DNA of 64,000 nt from Bosea sp. AS-1 (GCF_002220095.1 NZ_CP022371.1:1-64000); one strand, 5' to 3'. Shown: positions 9,346 through 19,490, counted from the stretch's first letter. Notes: generated by a model from the letters alone, not told the origin. Made by a program: numbers and translations.

Positions 9346-9626
9346 CGTTGCTGCATTCGGCTAATCGGGACGAGGGCACTGGTGTCGGCGAACAGACGGA
9401 CCGTCCCGGAGCAAACCGGTCCGGCGGGGCGTGGCGAGAGACATCAGATCGTAAGCCACACGGCACTGGGGGTCCGGACATGCGCCCACCCGCGAAACGT
9501 CTTCCCCGAGAGTCATCACTTGTCACTTACTGGTTTCTTGAACTATGTAACCTTGTAAGCATGTTGCGTCAACCCGACGGCCGTGCGACAAATTCCGTAA
9601 ATGACAGTTCCGGGATTGCTGCTTTC
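9346..9626. other. Divergent intergenic region between cydA and peroxiredoxin
   Basis: About 280 bases with no supported gene. An AT-rich patch at 9523-9570 (TTCTTGAACTATGTAACC and nearby) is the likely promoter region of the rightward peroxiredoxin gene. I see no clear FNR box. Confidence 0.4.
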
Positions 9627-9667
9627 ATGACCGACGCGACGCTCCACCCCCGCCCGCCGCCCTTCGC

Positions 9668-10244
9668 ATGGGCGACGCCGCTCCCGATTTCGACGCCCGG
9701 TCGACCAAGGGCCCGATCCGGCTTTCCGACTACCGGGACCGGTGGCTGGTGTTCTTCTCCCATCCGGCGGACTTCACGCCGGTGTGCACAACCGAGTTTG
9801 TCGCCCTGGCCAAGGCGCATGACCGCTTCGTCGCGATGGGTTGCGCGCTCGTTGGGCTTTCGGTGGACAGCCTTTACTCGCACCTCGCTTGGACACGGGC
9901 GATCCGCGAGCTCTTCTCGGTCGAGGTTCCTTTTCCGGTCATCGAAGACCCCTCGATGGTGGTGGGCGGACCTACGGGATGATCGACGAGACGGCCGAGA
10001 ACAGCGCCGGGGTGCGGGCGACCTACTTCATCGACCCGAAAGGCGTCATCCGCGCGATCACGCACTACCCTTTGACGATGGGCCGCTCGATCGACGAGAT
10101 GGTGCGGATGGTGGCCGCGCTGCAGGCGTCGTACTCCAGCGAGAAGCTGGCGCCCGCCGACTGGCAGCCGGGACAACCCTGCTTCTTCCCGTCGACGAGA
10201 AGGCGCAGCAGAAGCCCGACTGGTTCTGCCGGAGCGCGGCATGA
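9668..10244 (+). pseudogene. 1-Cys (Prx6-type) peroxiredoxin, two frameshifts
   Basis: Thiol peroxidase reducing peroxides. Seen: MGDAAPDFDARSTKGPIRLSDY, then VFFSHPADFTPVCTTEF with the peroxidatic cysteine, and the Prx6-type C-terminal arm ending PVDEKAQQKPDW. The frame breaks near 9968 (GGGCGGACC lacks a G) and near 10173 (CCGGGACAA lacks a G). The length, 577 bases, is two short of a multiple of three. Translation may begin at ATG 9627 if a further base is missing. Its TGA overlaps the ATG of the following arsR gene (ATGA), so the two are translationally coupled. Confidence 0.75.
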
Positions 10245-10636
10245 AAGCCTTGTGGCAGTCCCGCGAGCAGGCCGACTACGCTGGCGAGAAATTGCGGAAG
10301 TTTGCCCAGCCGCAGCGGCTGATGATCCTGTCGCTCCTCCTGGAGGGGGAGAAGTCCGTCGCGGAAATCGACGTGGCGACCGGGATCGGCCAGCCGGCGC
10401 TCAGCCAGCAGCTGGCGGAGCTCCGCAAGGCCGAGTTGGTGACGACACGCCGCCAAGCGAAGCAGGTCTACTACAGCCTGGCCGACGAGTCCGTGGTCTT
10501 GTGCGTGCGCAGCATCGAGGCCGTGTTCGGCGCCGGCGACCCGGAACGGGCGCTGCTTGACATGGTCAGGCCGGCATCGCGGCCCGAGCGCAATGGCGTG
10601 GTCCGCGGCGCAGCGAACTTCGCGCGCGTGCGCTGA
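10241..10636 (+). CDS. ArsR-family transcriptional regulator
   Basis: 131 residues with a winged helix at about 18-90 (EKLRKFAQPQRLMILSLLL, GIGQPALSQQLAELRKAELV). Only one cysteine is present (VVLCVRS), in the last helix, so it is not a classic arsenite sensor. The position resembles one of the two reactive cysteines of BigR/SqrR-type sulfide sensors, but the first is missing. It overlaps the peroxiredoxin stop by four bases, and a role in peroxide or sulfur-stress control is an inference from that. Confidence 0.75.
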   Translation: MKALWQSREQADYAGEKLRKFAQPQRLMILSLLLEGEKSVAEIDVATGIGQPALSQQLAELRKAELVTTRRQAKQVYYSLADESVVLCVRSIEAVFGAGDPERALLDMVRPASRPERNGVVRGAANFARVR

Positions 10637-10649
10637 GCGGTCCGTGGAC

Positions 10650-10666
10650 GCCTTAAGCGGGCCTTA
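10650..10666. promoter_or_regulatory. PmrA-type response-regulator box 1
   Basis: CTTAAG-CGGGC-CTTAAG, an exact direct repeat with a 5-base spacer, ending 25 bases before the SoxB-like ATG. The PmrA/BasR consensus is a CTTAA(G/T)-N5-CTTAA(G/T) repeat. Likely bound by the regulator encoded at 14346-15008. Confidence 0.7.
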
Positions 10667-10691
10667 AGCTTGCGCGGAAAAGGATGGACAG

Positions 10692-12143
10692 ATGGGCGCA
10701 CCGTCGAAGCGAACGATCACGTTTCTCCAGATCAACGACACGCACGGCTATCTCGAGCCGCATCCCGAGCTGGTCTGGGAAGGCTCGACGCCGCGGTTTC
10801 CGATACTCGGCGGATACGCGCGGATCGCAGCGTATTTCGAGCGGGTCCGGGCGGAGCGCCCTGGCGCCGTCGTCGCGCTCGACAACGGCGACACATTCCA
10901 CGGTACCCACGCCGCCGTCGCCTCGAAGGGAGGGGCGCTTGTCCCCCTGACCAACGCGCTCGGACTCGACGCCATGACCGCGCACTGGGAGTTCGCGTGG
11001 GGGCCTGCGCACTTTCAGGCGCTGGCCGGGCGTCTCGACTATCCGGTCCTGGCGATCAACTGTTACGAGTTGGAGACGGGTCGGCGGCCGTTCGCGCCCT
11101 CGCGCATCGTCGAGCGAAGCGATTTGAGGATCGGCGTCATCGGCATCGCGGCAACGATCATCGACAAGACGATGCCGCCGCACTTCAGCGAAGGGCTGCG
11201 CTTCACGGACGGCGACAAGGAGCTGCCGCAAGAGATCCGCAGGCTTCGACAGGAGGAGGGTGTCGAACTCATTGTCGTGCTGTCGCATCTCGGCTTGCCG
11301 CAAGACATCAAGCTCGCCGGACTGGTCGACGGAATAGACGTGGTGTTGAGTGGCCACACCCACGACCGCCTCGAGCGGCCGATTGTCGTCAACGGCGCGG
11401 TCATCATCCAGTCCGGGTGCCACGGCTCTTTCGTCGGACGGCTGGATCTCAGCGTCGACCACGGCGAGGTCAAGGTGGAGCGGCACGAGCTCGTCGCGAT
11501 GGATGACCGGATCGAGGCCGAGCCCCGCATGCGCGACCTCGTCGAGGCGGTCGTCGCGCCGGCGCGAGACAGGCTGGCCGCTCGCGTCGGCCACGTCGAC
11601 GCCGCGCTGCACCGGAACACCATGTTCGACTGCCCGATGGACGACCTGCTGCTGGCCGCGCTTTGCCAGGCGTCCGGACGGAAGATCGCGTTCTCGCACG
11701 GCTGGCGATACGGCGCGGCTGTGCCGCCCGGCCCGGTCACCCTGAACGATCTATGGAACATCATCCCGGTTAACCCGCCCGTCATGACGGCGACGCTGAC
11801 GGGCGAGGAAGTCCGTACGATGATGGAGCAGAACCTGCGGCGGACGTTCTCGCCCGATCCCTTCGACCAGAGAGGCGGCTTCGTGAAGCGCTTCTGCGGC
11901 CTGACGATCCTTGCGAAGATCGAAAACCCGGTCGGCTACCGCATCTCTGAAATCTTCGTCGGCGATGCGAAGCTCGACCCTGCAGCCTGTTACGATGTCG
12001 CCTTCGTCACTGCCCAGGGCGTGCCCGCCCAATTCGGCCGGGACCGCCGCCAGACGCCGGTGACGGCCATCGAGGCATTGGAGGCCTATCTGCGAAGCCG
12101 GCAAACCCCATCGACGACGCCCGGCCGCATTATCGTGTTCTGA
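10692..12143 (+). CDS. SoxB-like / 5'-nucleotidase-family metallohydrolase
   Basis: 483 residues of the calcineurin-like phosphoesterase plus 5'-nucleotidase C-terminal fold. Metal-site motifs: QINDTHGYLEPH, ALDNGDTFHGT, TAHWEFAWG, VVLSHLGLPQD, SGHTHDRL. The HWEF form, in place of the GNHEFD of nucleotidases, is typical of SoxB, the dimanganese enzyme that hydrolyses S-sulfonate from the SoxYZ carrier. Unlike usual SoxB it has no export signal and is shorter. No soxYZAX is in the window, so a different thiosulfonate substrate is possible. A PmrA-type box lies just upstream. Confidence 0.75.
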   Translation: MGAPSKRTITFLQINDTHGYLEPHPELVWEGSTPRFPILGGYARIAAYFERVRAERPGAVVALDNGDTFHGTHAAVASKGGALVPLTNALGLDAMTAHWEFAWGPAHFQALAGRLDYPVLAINCYELETGRRPFAPSRIVERSDLRIGVIGIAATIIDKTMPPHFSEGLRFTDGDKELPQEIRRLRQEEGVELIVVLSHLGLPQDIKLAGLVDGIDVVLSGHTHDRLERPIVVNGAVIIQSGCHGSFVGRLDLSVDHGEVKVERHELVAMDDRIEAEPRMRDLVEAVVAPARDRLAARVGHVDAALHRNTMFDCPMDDLLLAALCQASGRKIAFSHGWRYGAAVPPGPVTLNDLWNIIPVNPPVMTATLTGEEVRTMMEQNLRRTFSPDPFDQRGGFVKRFCGLTILAKIENPVGYRISEIFVGDAKLDPAACYDVAFVTAQGVPAQFGRDRRQTPVTAIEALEAYLRSRQTPSTTPGRIIVF

Positions 12144-13017
12144 CATTCAGGCTTTGAATGGATTCAGGAAAAGGGTCGCTAGCGTATCGGCTGCGTTCTC
12201 CGACAATGGTCGCGGTGCCCGACCTCGGCAACCAGGACGAAGAAGCGAGCTTTTGCTTCCGCGACAGATACGCTCGTCATTATTGTTGCCATGATGAGAC
12301 GTCTATAACGCCACCACTCCTGCGCGTCTTCATCCTATCTTCGGATCTCGCGTGACCGGCGAACTACAAAGACGCTTCCCAAGGGTTCACGGTGGTTAGC
12401 CCGGCAACCACGAACGAACTTATGTCTCGGGTCGCGACCATGAAACCGCGGGGCGCACGGCGGTTTCAAGAATTTCGCGCATCTCGGCTTCCGTAATGCG
12501 GCCATGGTGTCCGGCTGCGTCGACGGTGAGCACGGAGGAGACCGTATCGGGGAGCAGTCGCTCGGCCTCCACGCAAAGTTGCCGCGTGGTCTCCGCCAGC
12601 GGCGCGCCACGCGCGATCATGCGCAAGATCTTGTTTTGGAAATGCAACACTGATGTAAGGCGCCCTGCCGGGAGAACTCATCGCTGCGAACATTGACACG
12701 CACTGGTGAAATTCGACTTAGGCGAGACGTTAAATTTGAAGCGAAGGCAAAACGCCGTGTTAACAGGACTCGAAACGCGAAGAGCGCTGATCGCGCTGAC
12801 CACCTGGATTCGCTGCCGGTACGCCTGATCCCGGTGCAAATTGCCATGCATCGCCGTGGATTTCCGGATACCGATTCTGGACTTTCGGCGACGTTACCGG
12901 GAAGAGACATCCCATCCCCTAATCGTCGACGGGTCACCACGACGTGCCTTTCCAACAGCCGATATCGTCGCCATCGCCAACAGGGGGTAGGTCCCCTGAT
13001 CGCAACGTGCGTTTGCC
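12144..13017. other. Intergenic region with a GAF-domain gene remnant
   Basis: Only one protein-like piece is visible (12420-12650, separate entry). The remainder shows open frames without family matches. Downstream of the SoxB-like stop there is no obvious hairpin terminator. Confidence 0.4.
12420..12650 (-). pseudogene. GAF-type sensor protein, N-terminal remnant
   Basis: A 76-codon open frame reading FQNKILRMIARGAPLAETTRQL, then AERLLPDTVSSVLTVDAAG. This matches the opening of GAF domains found at the start of bacterial sensor/GGDEF-EAL proteins. The rest of the domain is missing and the frame ends in unrelated residues, so it is a leftover fragment. Confidence 0.45.
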
Positions 13018-14349
13018 TTACGTTGGCGCCGTTCCGCGTCGCCATATGACCCGGCAGGTCATCCCGGAGCGGTCTCCGCGGTTCAGCAGACTCAGTTGAG
13101 CGCCGACCCTATCCGCCGCCAGTTTTGCGATCGTCAGCCCCAGGCCGGTGCCAGTCGCTGTCCGGTTCCGGCCGCGATAAAAACGTTGCGCGACCAAGGG
13201 CAGCTCGTCTTCCGGGATGCCGGGTCCTTCGTCTGTCACAGCAATACCGTTTCCTTCAGCGAGCGCCGTCCAGCGAATCCGCCCCGGCGCCGACGCATGC
13301 GCGACAGCGTTCTCATGGAGGTTCCTCACGATCAGTTGGAGGCTCTCGCGATCCGCCTTCAGGCTCAGACCGTCCAGCGCCGGATCGACCTCAACGCTAA
13401 GGCCAGCGGGAGCAGCACACTCGGCGACAACTTCTCGGAGCAGGCTCCCGGCATTGGTGGTCTCTGTCGCTGACGGCACCGCCGACGCCTCGAGCTTGGC
13501 CAAAGCGAGGAGTTGCCGTGCAAGACGTGCGGTGCGGTCCACCGACACGAGCACCTGGCGAAGGGCCTTCTCGCGGATTGCGGCATCGGTCGCCGCCAGC
13601 GCGACCTGGACCTGGGTCTTGAGGCCTGCCAGCGGCGTTCGCAGCTCATGCGCGGCGAAGGCAGCCACCTCGCGCTCGTGGCGTCTCGCGGCCTCCACCT
13701 TGCCGAACAGTCCATTGAGGGCCGCGAGCAGTGGGCGCACTTCGGAGGGCGTTTCGTTCAATGCGATGGCTTGCATGTCCTCGCCATCGCGCCGCGCGAT
13801 GTCTCCTGCGATGACATTGAGCGGCTTCAATCCTCGACCAAGACTCGCCCAGATCATGAGCCCGAGAAGGGGCGCGATCAGCAGCGCAGGCGCCACCAGC
13901 CCTGTGACGAGATCGCGCACAAGCTGGTTGCGCAGGCCGATGCGGTCGCCGACGGCGACGCGGACCCCTTTGTGCTGGTCGACGATCGTGTAGATCCGCC
14001 AACTTTCACCGCCGACGTCGCGGTCGGCAAAGCCCTCCTTGTTCTGGGCTAGGCTCTGGTCCGGCGCGCCGCTGGAGCGCGCGACGAGTCGGCCGTCGAA
14101 CGACCAGATCTGGCAGGACAGTTGCTTCGTGTAGGCAACATCATCGATTGGAGCGACAGTGGCGGCGGCCGAGACGTTGCCGCTCGCCACCAGCGAATGC
14201 ACCATGCGCGCGGCCTCCTGCAGGCGCGTGTCGAGGACGTGCTGAAGCTCGGCGCGGCTGCTGAAGTAGATCCAGCCGACGGCGCACAGCCAGATCACGC
14301 CGGTCGCGACCATCAGGAGAACGAACAGACGGCGGCGAAGCGAACTCAT
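13018..14349 (-). CDS. Sensor histidine kinase (QseC/PmrB-like)
   Basis: 443 residues. First membrane helix about 8-30 (LFVLLMVATGVIWLCAVGWIY), a periplasmic sensor region of about 120 residues containing one cysteine, second helix about 155-178, HAMP, then the HisKA phosphoacceptor (FAAHELRTPLAGLKTQ), an N box (NLHENAVAHA), G1 (DEGPGIPEDEL) and G2 (GTGLGLTIAK). The start overlaps the response-regulator stop by four bases. It presumably senses a periplasmic redox or sulfur signal, given the target genes; that is inference. Confidence 0.88.
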   Translation of the reverse strand: MSSLRRRLFVLLMVATGVIWLCAVGWIYFSSRAELQHVLDTRLQEAARMVHSLVASGNVSAAATVAPIDDVAYTKQLSCQIWSFDGRLVARSSGAPDQSLAQNKEGFADRDVGGESWRIYTIVDQHKGVRVAVGDRIGLRNQLVRDLVTGLVAPALLIAPLLGLMIWASLGRGLKPLNVIAGDIARRDGEDMQAIALNETPSEVRPLLAALNGLFGKVEAARRHEREVAAFAAHELRTPLAGLKTQVQVALAATDAAIREKALRQVLVSVDRTARLARQLLALAKLEASAVPSATETTNAGSLLREVVAECAAPAGLSVEVDPALDGLSLKADRESLQLIVRNLHENAVAHASAPGRIRWTALAEGNGIAVTDEGPGIPEDELPLVAQRFYRGRNRTATGTGLGLTIAKLAADRVGAQLSLLNRGDRSGMTCRVIWRRGTAPT

Positions 14350-15008
14350 GAGGGCATCCGAATGCGGTAGCCGAGCCCGCGCACCGTCTCGATCGCGTCG
14401 CGGCCGATCTTGCCTCGCAGGTTGTGGATGTGGACCTCGACGGCGTTGCTCTCCACCTCTTCCTGCCAACCGTAGAGCCGGTCCTCGATCTCGGCGCGGG
14501 ACCGGATGACCCCTGGACGCTCCATCAGCGCCGTGAGCACGGCGAGTTCGCGTCGCGAGAGCGAGAGCGGGCGGCCGTCGATCGTCGCGACCTGTGTCGC
14601 CGGGTCGATGACGATGCCTGCCGCAGTCAGCACGGGATGGGCGCGTCCCGCCTGCCGCCTGCCGAGCGCCCTGAGGCGGGCTGAAAGCTCATCGAGGTCG
14701 AACGGCTTGCCGAGGTAGTCGTCGGCGCCGGTGTCGAGACCCCGCACCTTGTCAGCCGTCTCGTCGAGCGCGGTCAGCAGCAGCACCGGCGTCAAATCAC
14801 GGTCACGCCGCATGTCGGCCAGGAGGTCGAGGCCGGAGCCGTCCGGCAGCATCACGTCGAGAACGATTGCGTCGAAGCGGATCGCGGCCAGCGCCGCCCG
14901 AGCCTCGTCGCAGGAGCCGACGGGATCAATCGTCCAGCCATTGAGCGCCAGGCCAACCTTCAAGCCATCGGACAGGACGGCGTCGTCTTCGACCACCAGA
15001 ATGCGCAT
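14346..15008 (-). CDS. OmpR/PmrA-type response regulator
   Basis: 220 residues: receiver domain 1-115 (VVEDDAVLSDG acidic pocket, phosphoacceptor Asp in AIVLDVMLPDGSG, Lys in LGKPFDLDEL) and C-terminal winged helix (LSLSRRELAVLTALMERPG, then ESNAVEVHIHNLRGKIG, then VRGLGYRI). The PmrA/QseB subfamily recognises CTTAA-type direct repeats, and four such boxes lie in this window, one of them between this gene and the divergent dsbD. It is probably the regulator of that set. Confidence 0.88.
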   Translation of the reverse strand: MRILVVEDDAVLSDGLKVGLALNGWTIDPVGSCDEARAALAAIRFDAIVLDVMLPDGSGLDLLADMRRDRDLTPVLLLTALDETADKVRGLDTGADDYLGKPFDLDELSARLRALGRRQAGRAHPVLTAAGIVIDPATQVATIDGRPLSLSRRELAVLTALMERPGVIRSRAEIEDRLYGWQEEVESNAVEVHIHNLRGKIGRDAIETVRGLGYRIRMPS

Positions 15009-15053
15009 GTGTGTTCCGGTTCCCTTTATCTTGGTTGGCCTTCGCCTCCGCGC

Positions 15054-15070
15054 CTTAAGGCTGGCTTAAG
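15054..15070. promoter_or_regulatory. PmrA-type response-regulator box 2
   Basis: CTTAAG-GCTGG-CTTAAG, with the spacer identical to box 4. It lies between the divergent response-regulator gene (start 15008) and dsbD (start 15121), so it could serve autoregulation and dsbD control at once. Confidence 0.72.
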
Positions 15071-15120
15071 CTGCCGAACGTTGGTCCGCGCTCGTCGTCA
15101 CAGCAGGACCAACGCAGCGA

Positions 15121-16928
15121 ATGTCGGTCGGAATAAAAACAAGTATCGCGCTTCTCATCGCCTTTCTCGGCCTTTTTGCGTCCGGTATGGCTGTCGCGGG
15201 GACGCCGCCGCCGGCGGACAAAGTCTTCGGCCTCACTGTGGAGCGAAGCGGCGCAGACGGATTGACACTGCATTTTGCAATCGCGCCGGGCAACTACCTC
15301 TACCGCGACAGCCTGCAGGCGAAGCTTAACGGCAGGGACCTGCCTCTCGCCCTGCCGGCAGGCGATTCCAAAGACGATCCCAATTTCGGAGTGGTGGAAG
15401 TCTATCACAGCGGCGTCGAGGGCCGCCTGATCGGGCTGCCTGCGTCAGGCCAGATCGAGGTCGTGTCGCGCGGCTGCGCCGAGCAGGGGATCTGCTATCC
15501 GCCGCTCACCCGGTCGGTCGACATCGCCACGCTTGCCGTCACCGAGATGAAGGCCGGGCTTGGCGGGGACGACGGCGCAAGGACCCAAATTTCGGGAACG
15601 GAAAAGCATGCGCCGCCATCAGGGCAGCCGGCTGGCGCAGCCGCGGGCGGCGACGGCGACCTAGGGTCCCTTCTAGGCGGCGGCCTCGTCCCCATGCTGG
15701 CCGCCTTCCTCGGCTTCGGCCTGCTGCTGTCACTGACGCCCTGCGTCTTCCCGATGATCCCGATCCTGTCGGCAATGCTAGGCGGCGCCGGCGGCAGGCT
15801 GTCTGCGGGCCGGGGTTTTGTGCTGTCGCTCACCTATGCGCTGGCCATGGCCGGAGCCTACGGGCTTGTCGGCCTCGTTGCGGGGCTGACGGGAGCCAAC
15901 CTCCAGGCGGCGCTGCAGACACCTTGGGCGCTCGGCCTGACCGCCGCGCTGTTCGTGGCGCTGTCGTTGTCGATGTTCGGCGTCTACGACCTGGCGCTGC
16001 CGGCCGGGATCGCCGCGCGGTTTTCCGGCCGCGGCGGAAACGGCTCACTGGCCGGAGCTGCGCTGCTCGGCTTCGGGTCGGCCCTAATCGTGGGCCATGC
16101 GTCACGCCCCCGCTTGCCGCGGCCATGCTCTACGCGATCCAGACTGGCGAGGCCGGCAAGGGCGCCGCGGCGCTGTTCGCGCTCGGCCTCGGCATGGGAT
16201 TGCCGCTGGTGGCCGTGGGCACCTTCGGTGCCGGAATCCTGCCGAAGGCCGGGCCGTGGCTCGACCGCATCCGGCCGGTCTTCGGCGCGGTGTTCCTCGC
16301 GATCGCGGTGATGCTCGTGGGGCGACTGCTCCCCGGTCCCGCCGTCCTCGGCCTCTGGGGCGTGTTCGCGATCGGCGCTGCGGTCTTCGTCGGCGCCTTC
16401 GATCGGCTCGATGCGACGAGCGGCCCGATGCGACGGCTTGGCAAGGCGGCAGGCGTCGCCGCCGTCGTCTACGGCGCCGTGCTGATCGTCGGCGCTGCCG
16501 CCGGCAACGGCGATCCGTTCAGTCCCCTCCAGAGCCTGCCTGGCATGTCCGCAACCACGCTCGCCGACCGCCCTGAAGCGCGCGTGACGTCGCTGGCGGC
16601 GCTCGACAAGGCGCTCGCCGCCTCGCAGGCCTCCGGGCATCCGGTACTCGTCTCCTTCACGGCCGACTGGTGCACGGTCTGCAAGTCGAACGAGGCCGTG
16701 ATGGCCGAGCCCGCCGTCCGCGGCCGGCTCGAGGCGCTTCCGAGCATCGTCGCCGACGTGACGGCCTACAACGAGGCGACCCGCGCCCTCATGGCGCGCT
16801 TCGCGGTCGTCGGGCCGCCAACCCTGCTTCTCGTCGACGTACACGGCCGCGAAATCCCCGGCTCGCGCCTGACCGGCCCAATCACCGTCCAAAGCATTGA
16901 AGCGCGCCTCGCCCAGGCGGGCGTCTGA
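15121..16928 (+). pseudogene. dsbD: Thiol:disulfide interchange protein DsbD, one frameshift
   Basis: About 602 residues. Signal peptide to about residue 27, then the N-terminal periplasmic domain with its cysteine pair (CAEQGIC), then an eight-helix transporter domain with the two membrane cysteines (LTPCVFPM and, after the break, GPCVTPPLA), then a C-terminal thioredoxin domain (FTADWCTVCKSNE). It moves electrons from cytoplasmic thioredoxin to periplasmic thiol proteins. The frame breaks near 16095, where GTGGGCCATGCG lacks a G; the length is one short of a multiple of three. First gene of an operon with the DsbA-like protein and the L,D-transpeptidase. Confidence 0.85.
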
Positions 16929-16950
16929 AACGCTTCCCAGGAGACGTCGC

Positions 16951-17592
16951 ATGCAACGCAGGAACTTCATCATAATGGCGGCGGCCGCGGCGGCGCTGCC
17001 GCTTTTCCTTTCCGGGAGATCGGGCGCCGCGCTCGCGCAAGACATTCACAAGAACGCGATCCTCAACGACCCGGACGCCCCGGTCAGCGGCAACCCCAAG
17101 GGCGACGTTACCATCGTCGCCTTCACCGACTACAACTGCCCCTTCTGCAAGAAGGCCGAGCCCGACCTGAACCGCATCGTCAGGGAGGACGGCCAGGTCC
17201 GCCTCGTCCACAAGGACTGGCCGATCCTGACGAAGGCCTCGGTCTACGGCGCGCAGCTCGCTTTGGCGGCGAAGTACCAAGGCAAGTACGACCTCGTCCA
17301 CGGCGCCCTGATGGCGATCCCCGGCATCAAGGTCCCGGAGGACCGGATGCTGGAGGCGGTCAAGGCCTCCGGCGTCGACATGGCGCGGCTCGACGCGGAC
17401 TTGAAGACGCACTCCGCGGCCATCGCGGCGCTGCTTCAGCGCAACGTGGATCAGGCCAATGCGCTTGGCCTCCAGGGAACGCCGACCTATCTGATCGGTC
17501 CGTTCCGGACGATGGCGCTGGACTACAAGGGCTTCAAGGAAGCGCTGGCTGAGGCGCGCCGCCGGCAGGCGGCTGGCGACGTCGTGAAATAA
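16951..17592 (+). CDS. DsbA/DsbG-family periplasmic thioredoxin-fold protein
   Basis: 213 residues. The N-terminus has a basic n-region and hydrophobic segment ending at an ALAQD cleavage-like site. The thioredoxin fold shows [16 protein letters not shown] (CPFC active site) and the cis-proline loop [10 protein letters not shown]. Start 16951 follows CAGGAGAC; longer frames run back into dsbD. Probably kept reduced or oxidised by the DsbD encoded 22 bases upstream. The final TAA overlaps the next ATG by one base. Confidence 0.85.
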   Translation: MQRRNFIIMAAAAAALPLFLSGRSGAALAQDIHKNAILNDPDAPVSGNPKGDVTIVAFTDYNCPFCKKAEPDLNRIVREDGQVRLVHKDWPILTKASVYGAQLALAAKYQGKYDLVHGALMAIPGIKVPEDRMLEAVKASGVDMARLDADLKTHSAAIAALLQRNVDQANALGLQGTPTYLIGPFRTMALDYKGFKEALAEARRRQAAGDVVK

Positions 17593-18281
17593 TGCGTACT
17601 TCAATTGCGTCTATGACGGCGCGGGTTTCCGCCGCGCTGGCGCTGGCGGTGTGCCTTGCCGCCTGCACCACCGTGTCCGGCCCAGACCCGATGCCGTTCG
17701 CCGCCGCGCCGACCCCGGCAATGCCGGGCGCGGAGCGCTACGGCGCGGTCACCGACGAGAAGTTTCCCGTCCCGGCCGTCTCGCTCGCCGACCTCAAGCC
17801 CCGCTACATGCGCCAGCTCGTCGACTACCCGACCGACCAGCCGGCGGGGACGATCGTGGTCGACCCGGCCCACCACTTCCTCTACCTCGTGCAGGGTGGT
17901 GGAAAGGCGCTGCGCTACGGCGTCGGCGTCGGCAAGGCCGGCATGGAGTGGTCAGGCACCGCCAATATCGCCTACAAGCGCGAGTGGCCGCGCTGGACGC
18001 CTACGTCAGACATGATCGCGCGCGATCCGAAGACCTACAAGAAATGGTCTGTCGGCATGGACGGCGGGCAGAACAACCCGCTCGGCGCGCGCGCCCTCTA
18101 CCTATTCGAGAACGGCAAGGACACGCTCTACCGCATCCACGGCACCAACGAGCCGTGGTCGATCGGAAAGTCGATGTCGTCGGGCTGCATCCGCATGATG
18201 AACCAGGACGTGATCGACCTCTACAGCCGCACTCCATCGGGCACGAAGGTCGTGGTGCTTCCGTCGGGGGCAGGCACGTGA
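17592..18281 (+). CDS. L,D-transpeptidase (YkuD domain) lipoprotein
   Basis: 229 residues. The N-terminal signal ends in a lipobox (VCLAAC), so it is probably lipid-anchored in the periplasm. The catalytic YkuD domain covers about 85-225: [15 protein letters not shown], then [23 protein letters not shown] with the catalytic His and Cys. The family forms 3-3 peptidoglycan cross-links or attaches proteins to peptidoglycan through its active cysteine. Placement as third gene after dsbD and a DsbA-like gene suggests its catalytic cysteine is protected by that system. Confidence 0.85.
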   Translation: MRTSIASMTARVSAALALAVCLAACTTVSGPDPMPFAAAPTPAMPGAERYGAVTDEKFPVPAVSLADLKPRYMRQLVDYPTDQPAGTIVVDPAHHFLYLVQGGGKALRYGVGVGKAGMEWSGTANIAYKREWPRWTPTSDMIARDPKTYKKWSVGMDGGQNNPLGARALYLFENGKDTLYRIHGTNEPWSIGKSMSSGCIRMMNQDVIDLYSRTPSGTKVVVLPSGAGT

Positions 18282-18759
18282 GCGCGTCGCCGTTGCCGGA
18301 GCGGTCGCCGGCCTCGTACATTCGGCCGAGCGGCCACGCGACGGGCGGGAGTGATTTCTATTCAATCTAACCTCGGTTTGATCTGGATCACAGCCCTCCG
18401 GAGGAGGGACTGGGAGTGTCCTCGAAAGAACGCGCACTGGGAGGATGCACGCCGGTTTTGAGAGATACGAGATTGACGGTGATGGCAGACTCCACGACTT
18501 TCCGATCGACCCGACGTCGCGGGGCTATCTTGCGAACAAGCTCGTCCATGCGGCGCCAAGCGCGCCCTTTGGGCTAGAAGGCATCCTGCACTGGCTGCTC
18601 GGCATGCCACGAGATTCAGCGCCTTTCGCGGGATCCACCGCCGTGCGTCGCGCAGTTCGTCCCCGGCTCATGCGCGATCTTGTTACAAGAGGTTTCCATC
18701 GCAAGATCGGTCCGACACGGTTTGCACCGGCCGTCACCGCAACCTGCCGCCAACCTGCG
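18282..18759. other. Intergenic region without a supported gene
   Basis: About 480 bases between convergent genes. A plus-strand frame beginning ATG 18445 after GGGAGG reads GFERYEIDGDGRLHDFPID before running antisense through the thioredoxin gene; I cannot assign it to a family. Confidence 0.4.
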
Positions 18760-19314
18760 TCAGGCTGGTGCAAATGGCCGGAGCCGCCGCAGGAGGTCGG
18801 CCGCGGTGAACGATCCGACCGACCGCGTGCCGGCGAATTCGCGGCCGTTCGCCGTGTCGACGATGAACACCGTCGGCGGCCCGTCGGCGTGGAGATATTG
18901 AAGGAGTTCGCGCGTGGTCCGATTCGTTTGGGTCACGTCGACGCCCACGAGCGCGACGTGTTCGAGGGCGCGCTGCACCTCGGGGTCGGGAAGTATTCTC
19001 TGGTTGATGACCGAGCAGACCTCGCACCATTCCGCCCCGATGTCGACGAGCGCGGTCTTGTAGCGAGACGCCAGGCGAGCCAGGCCGCTTCGGTAGTCAG
19101 CGATGTTCGAAACGTCGACGCGAATGCTTCTGACAACGAGAGACGCCGCTCGCACGGAACTGCTCGCGCCCGCGGCGACAGCCATCGCCAGGCCGCCGAC
19201 CACGAGCTGACGCCGCGTTGGCGTTGCGCCGCCGCGGCGGACGGCGCATTCGACGGGAGCACCCTTCCCAGCCTGGATCGTGCCGGCGAATCCTTCTGAT
19301 CGCGTTGAACGCAT
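18760..19314 (-). CDS. Exported thioredoxin-like protein (DsbD C-domain type)
   Basis: 184 residues. A twin-arginine-like signal (TRRQLVVGGLAMAVAAG) is followed by a thioredoxin domain whose active site is ALVDIGAEWCEVCSVINQ, with cis-proline loop DGPPTVFIVD. The spacing and the DPEVQRALEHVALVGVDVT segment resemble the C-terminal domain of DsbD rather than classical thioredoxin. A PmrA-type box lies 43 bases upstream, so it should be co-regulated with dsbD and tsdBA. Confidence 0.8.
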   Translation of the reverse strand: MRSTRSEGFAGTIQAGKGAPVECAVRRGGATPTRRQLVVGGLAMAVAAGASSSVRAASLVVRSIRVDVSNIADYRSGLARLASRYKTALVDIGAEWCEVCSVINQRILPDPEVQRALEHVALVGVDVTQTNRTTRELLQYLHADGPPTVFIVDTANGREFAGTRSVGSFTAADLLRRLRPFAPA

Positions 19315-19356
19315 GGTCGGCCCTCGATTGTCCGGCGGCGACGAGGGTCGTCTGAG

Positions 19357-19373
19357 CTTAAGGCAAACTTAAA
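19357..19373. promoter_or_regulatory. PmrA-type response-regulator box 3
   Basis: CTTAAG-GCAAA-CTTAAA, one mismatch from the other boxes, 5-base spacer kept. It is upstream of the leftward thioredoxin-like gene starting at 19314. Confidence 0.65.
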
Positions 19374-19490
19374 GGTCGCAACCGGCTTCCGGCAGTATAA
19401 TCGATTTGCCGAGGCCCGGAGACTGTGCAAAGCGCACAATTCAGAAGGAAAAGTTGGAAAAGCGACCGACTCTCCGAAGCTAGGTTCACC

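Noticed and set aside
18445..19299. 284-codon plus-strand frame starting GFERYEIDGDGRLHDF
   Set aside because: Most of it is antisense to the thioredoxin gene; only the first 30 codons look plausible and no family is recognised.
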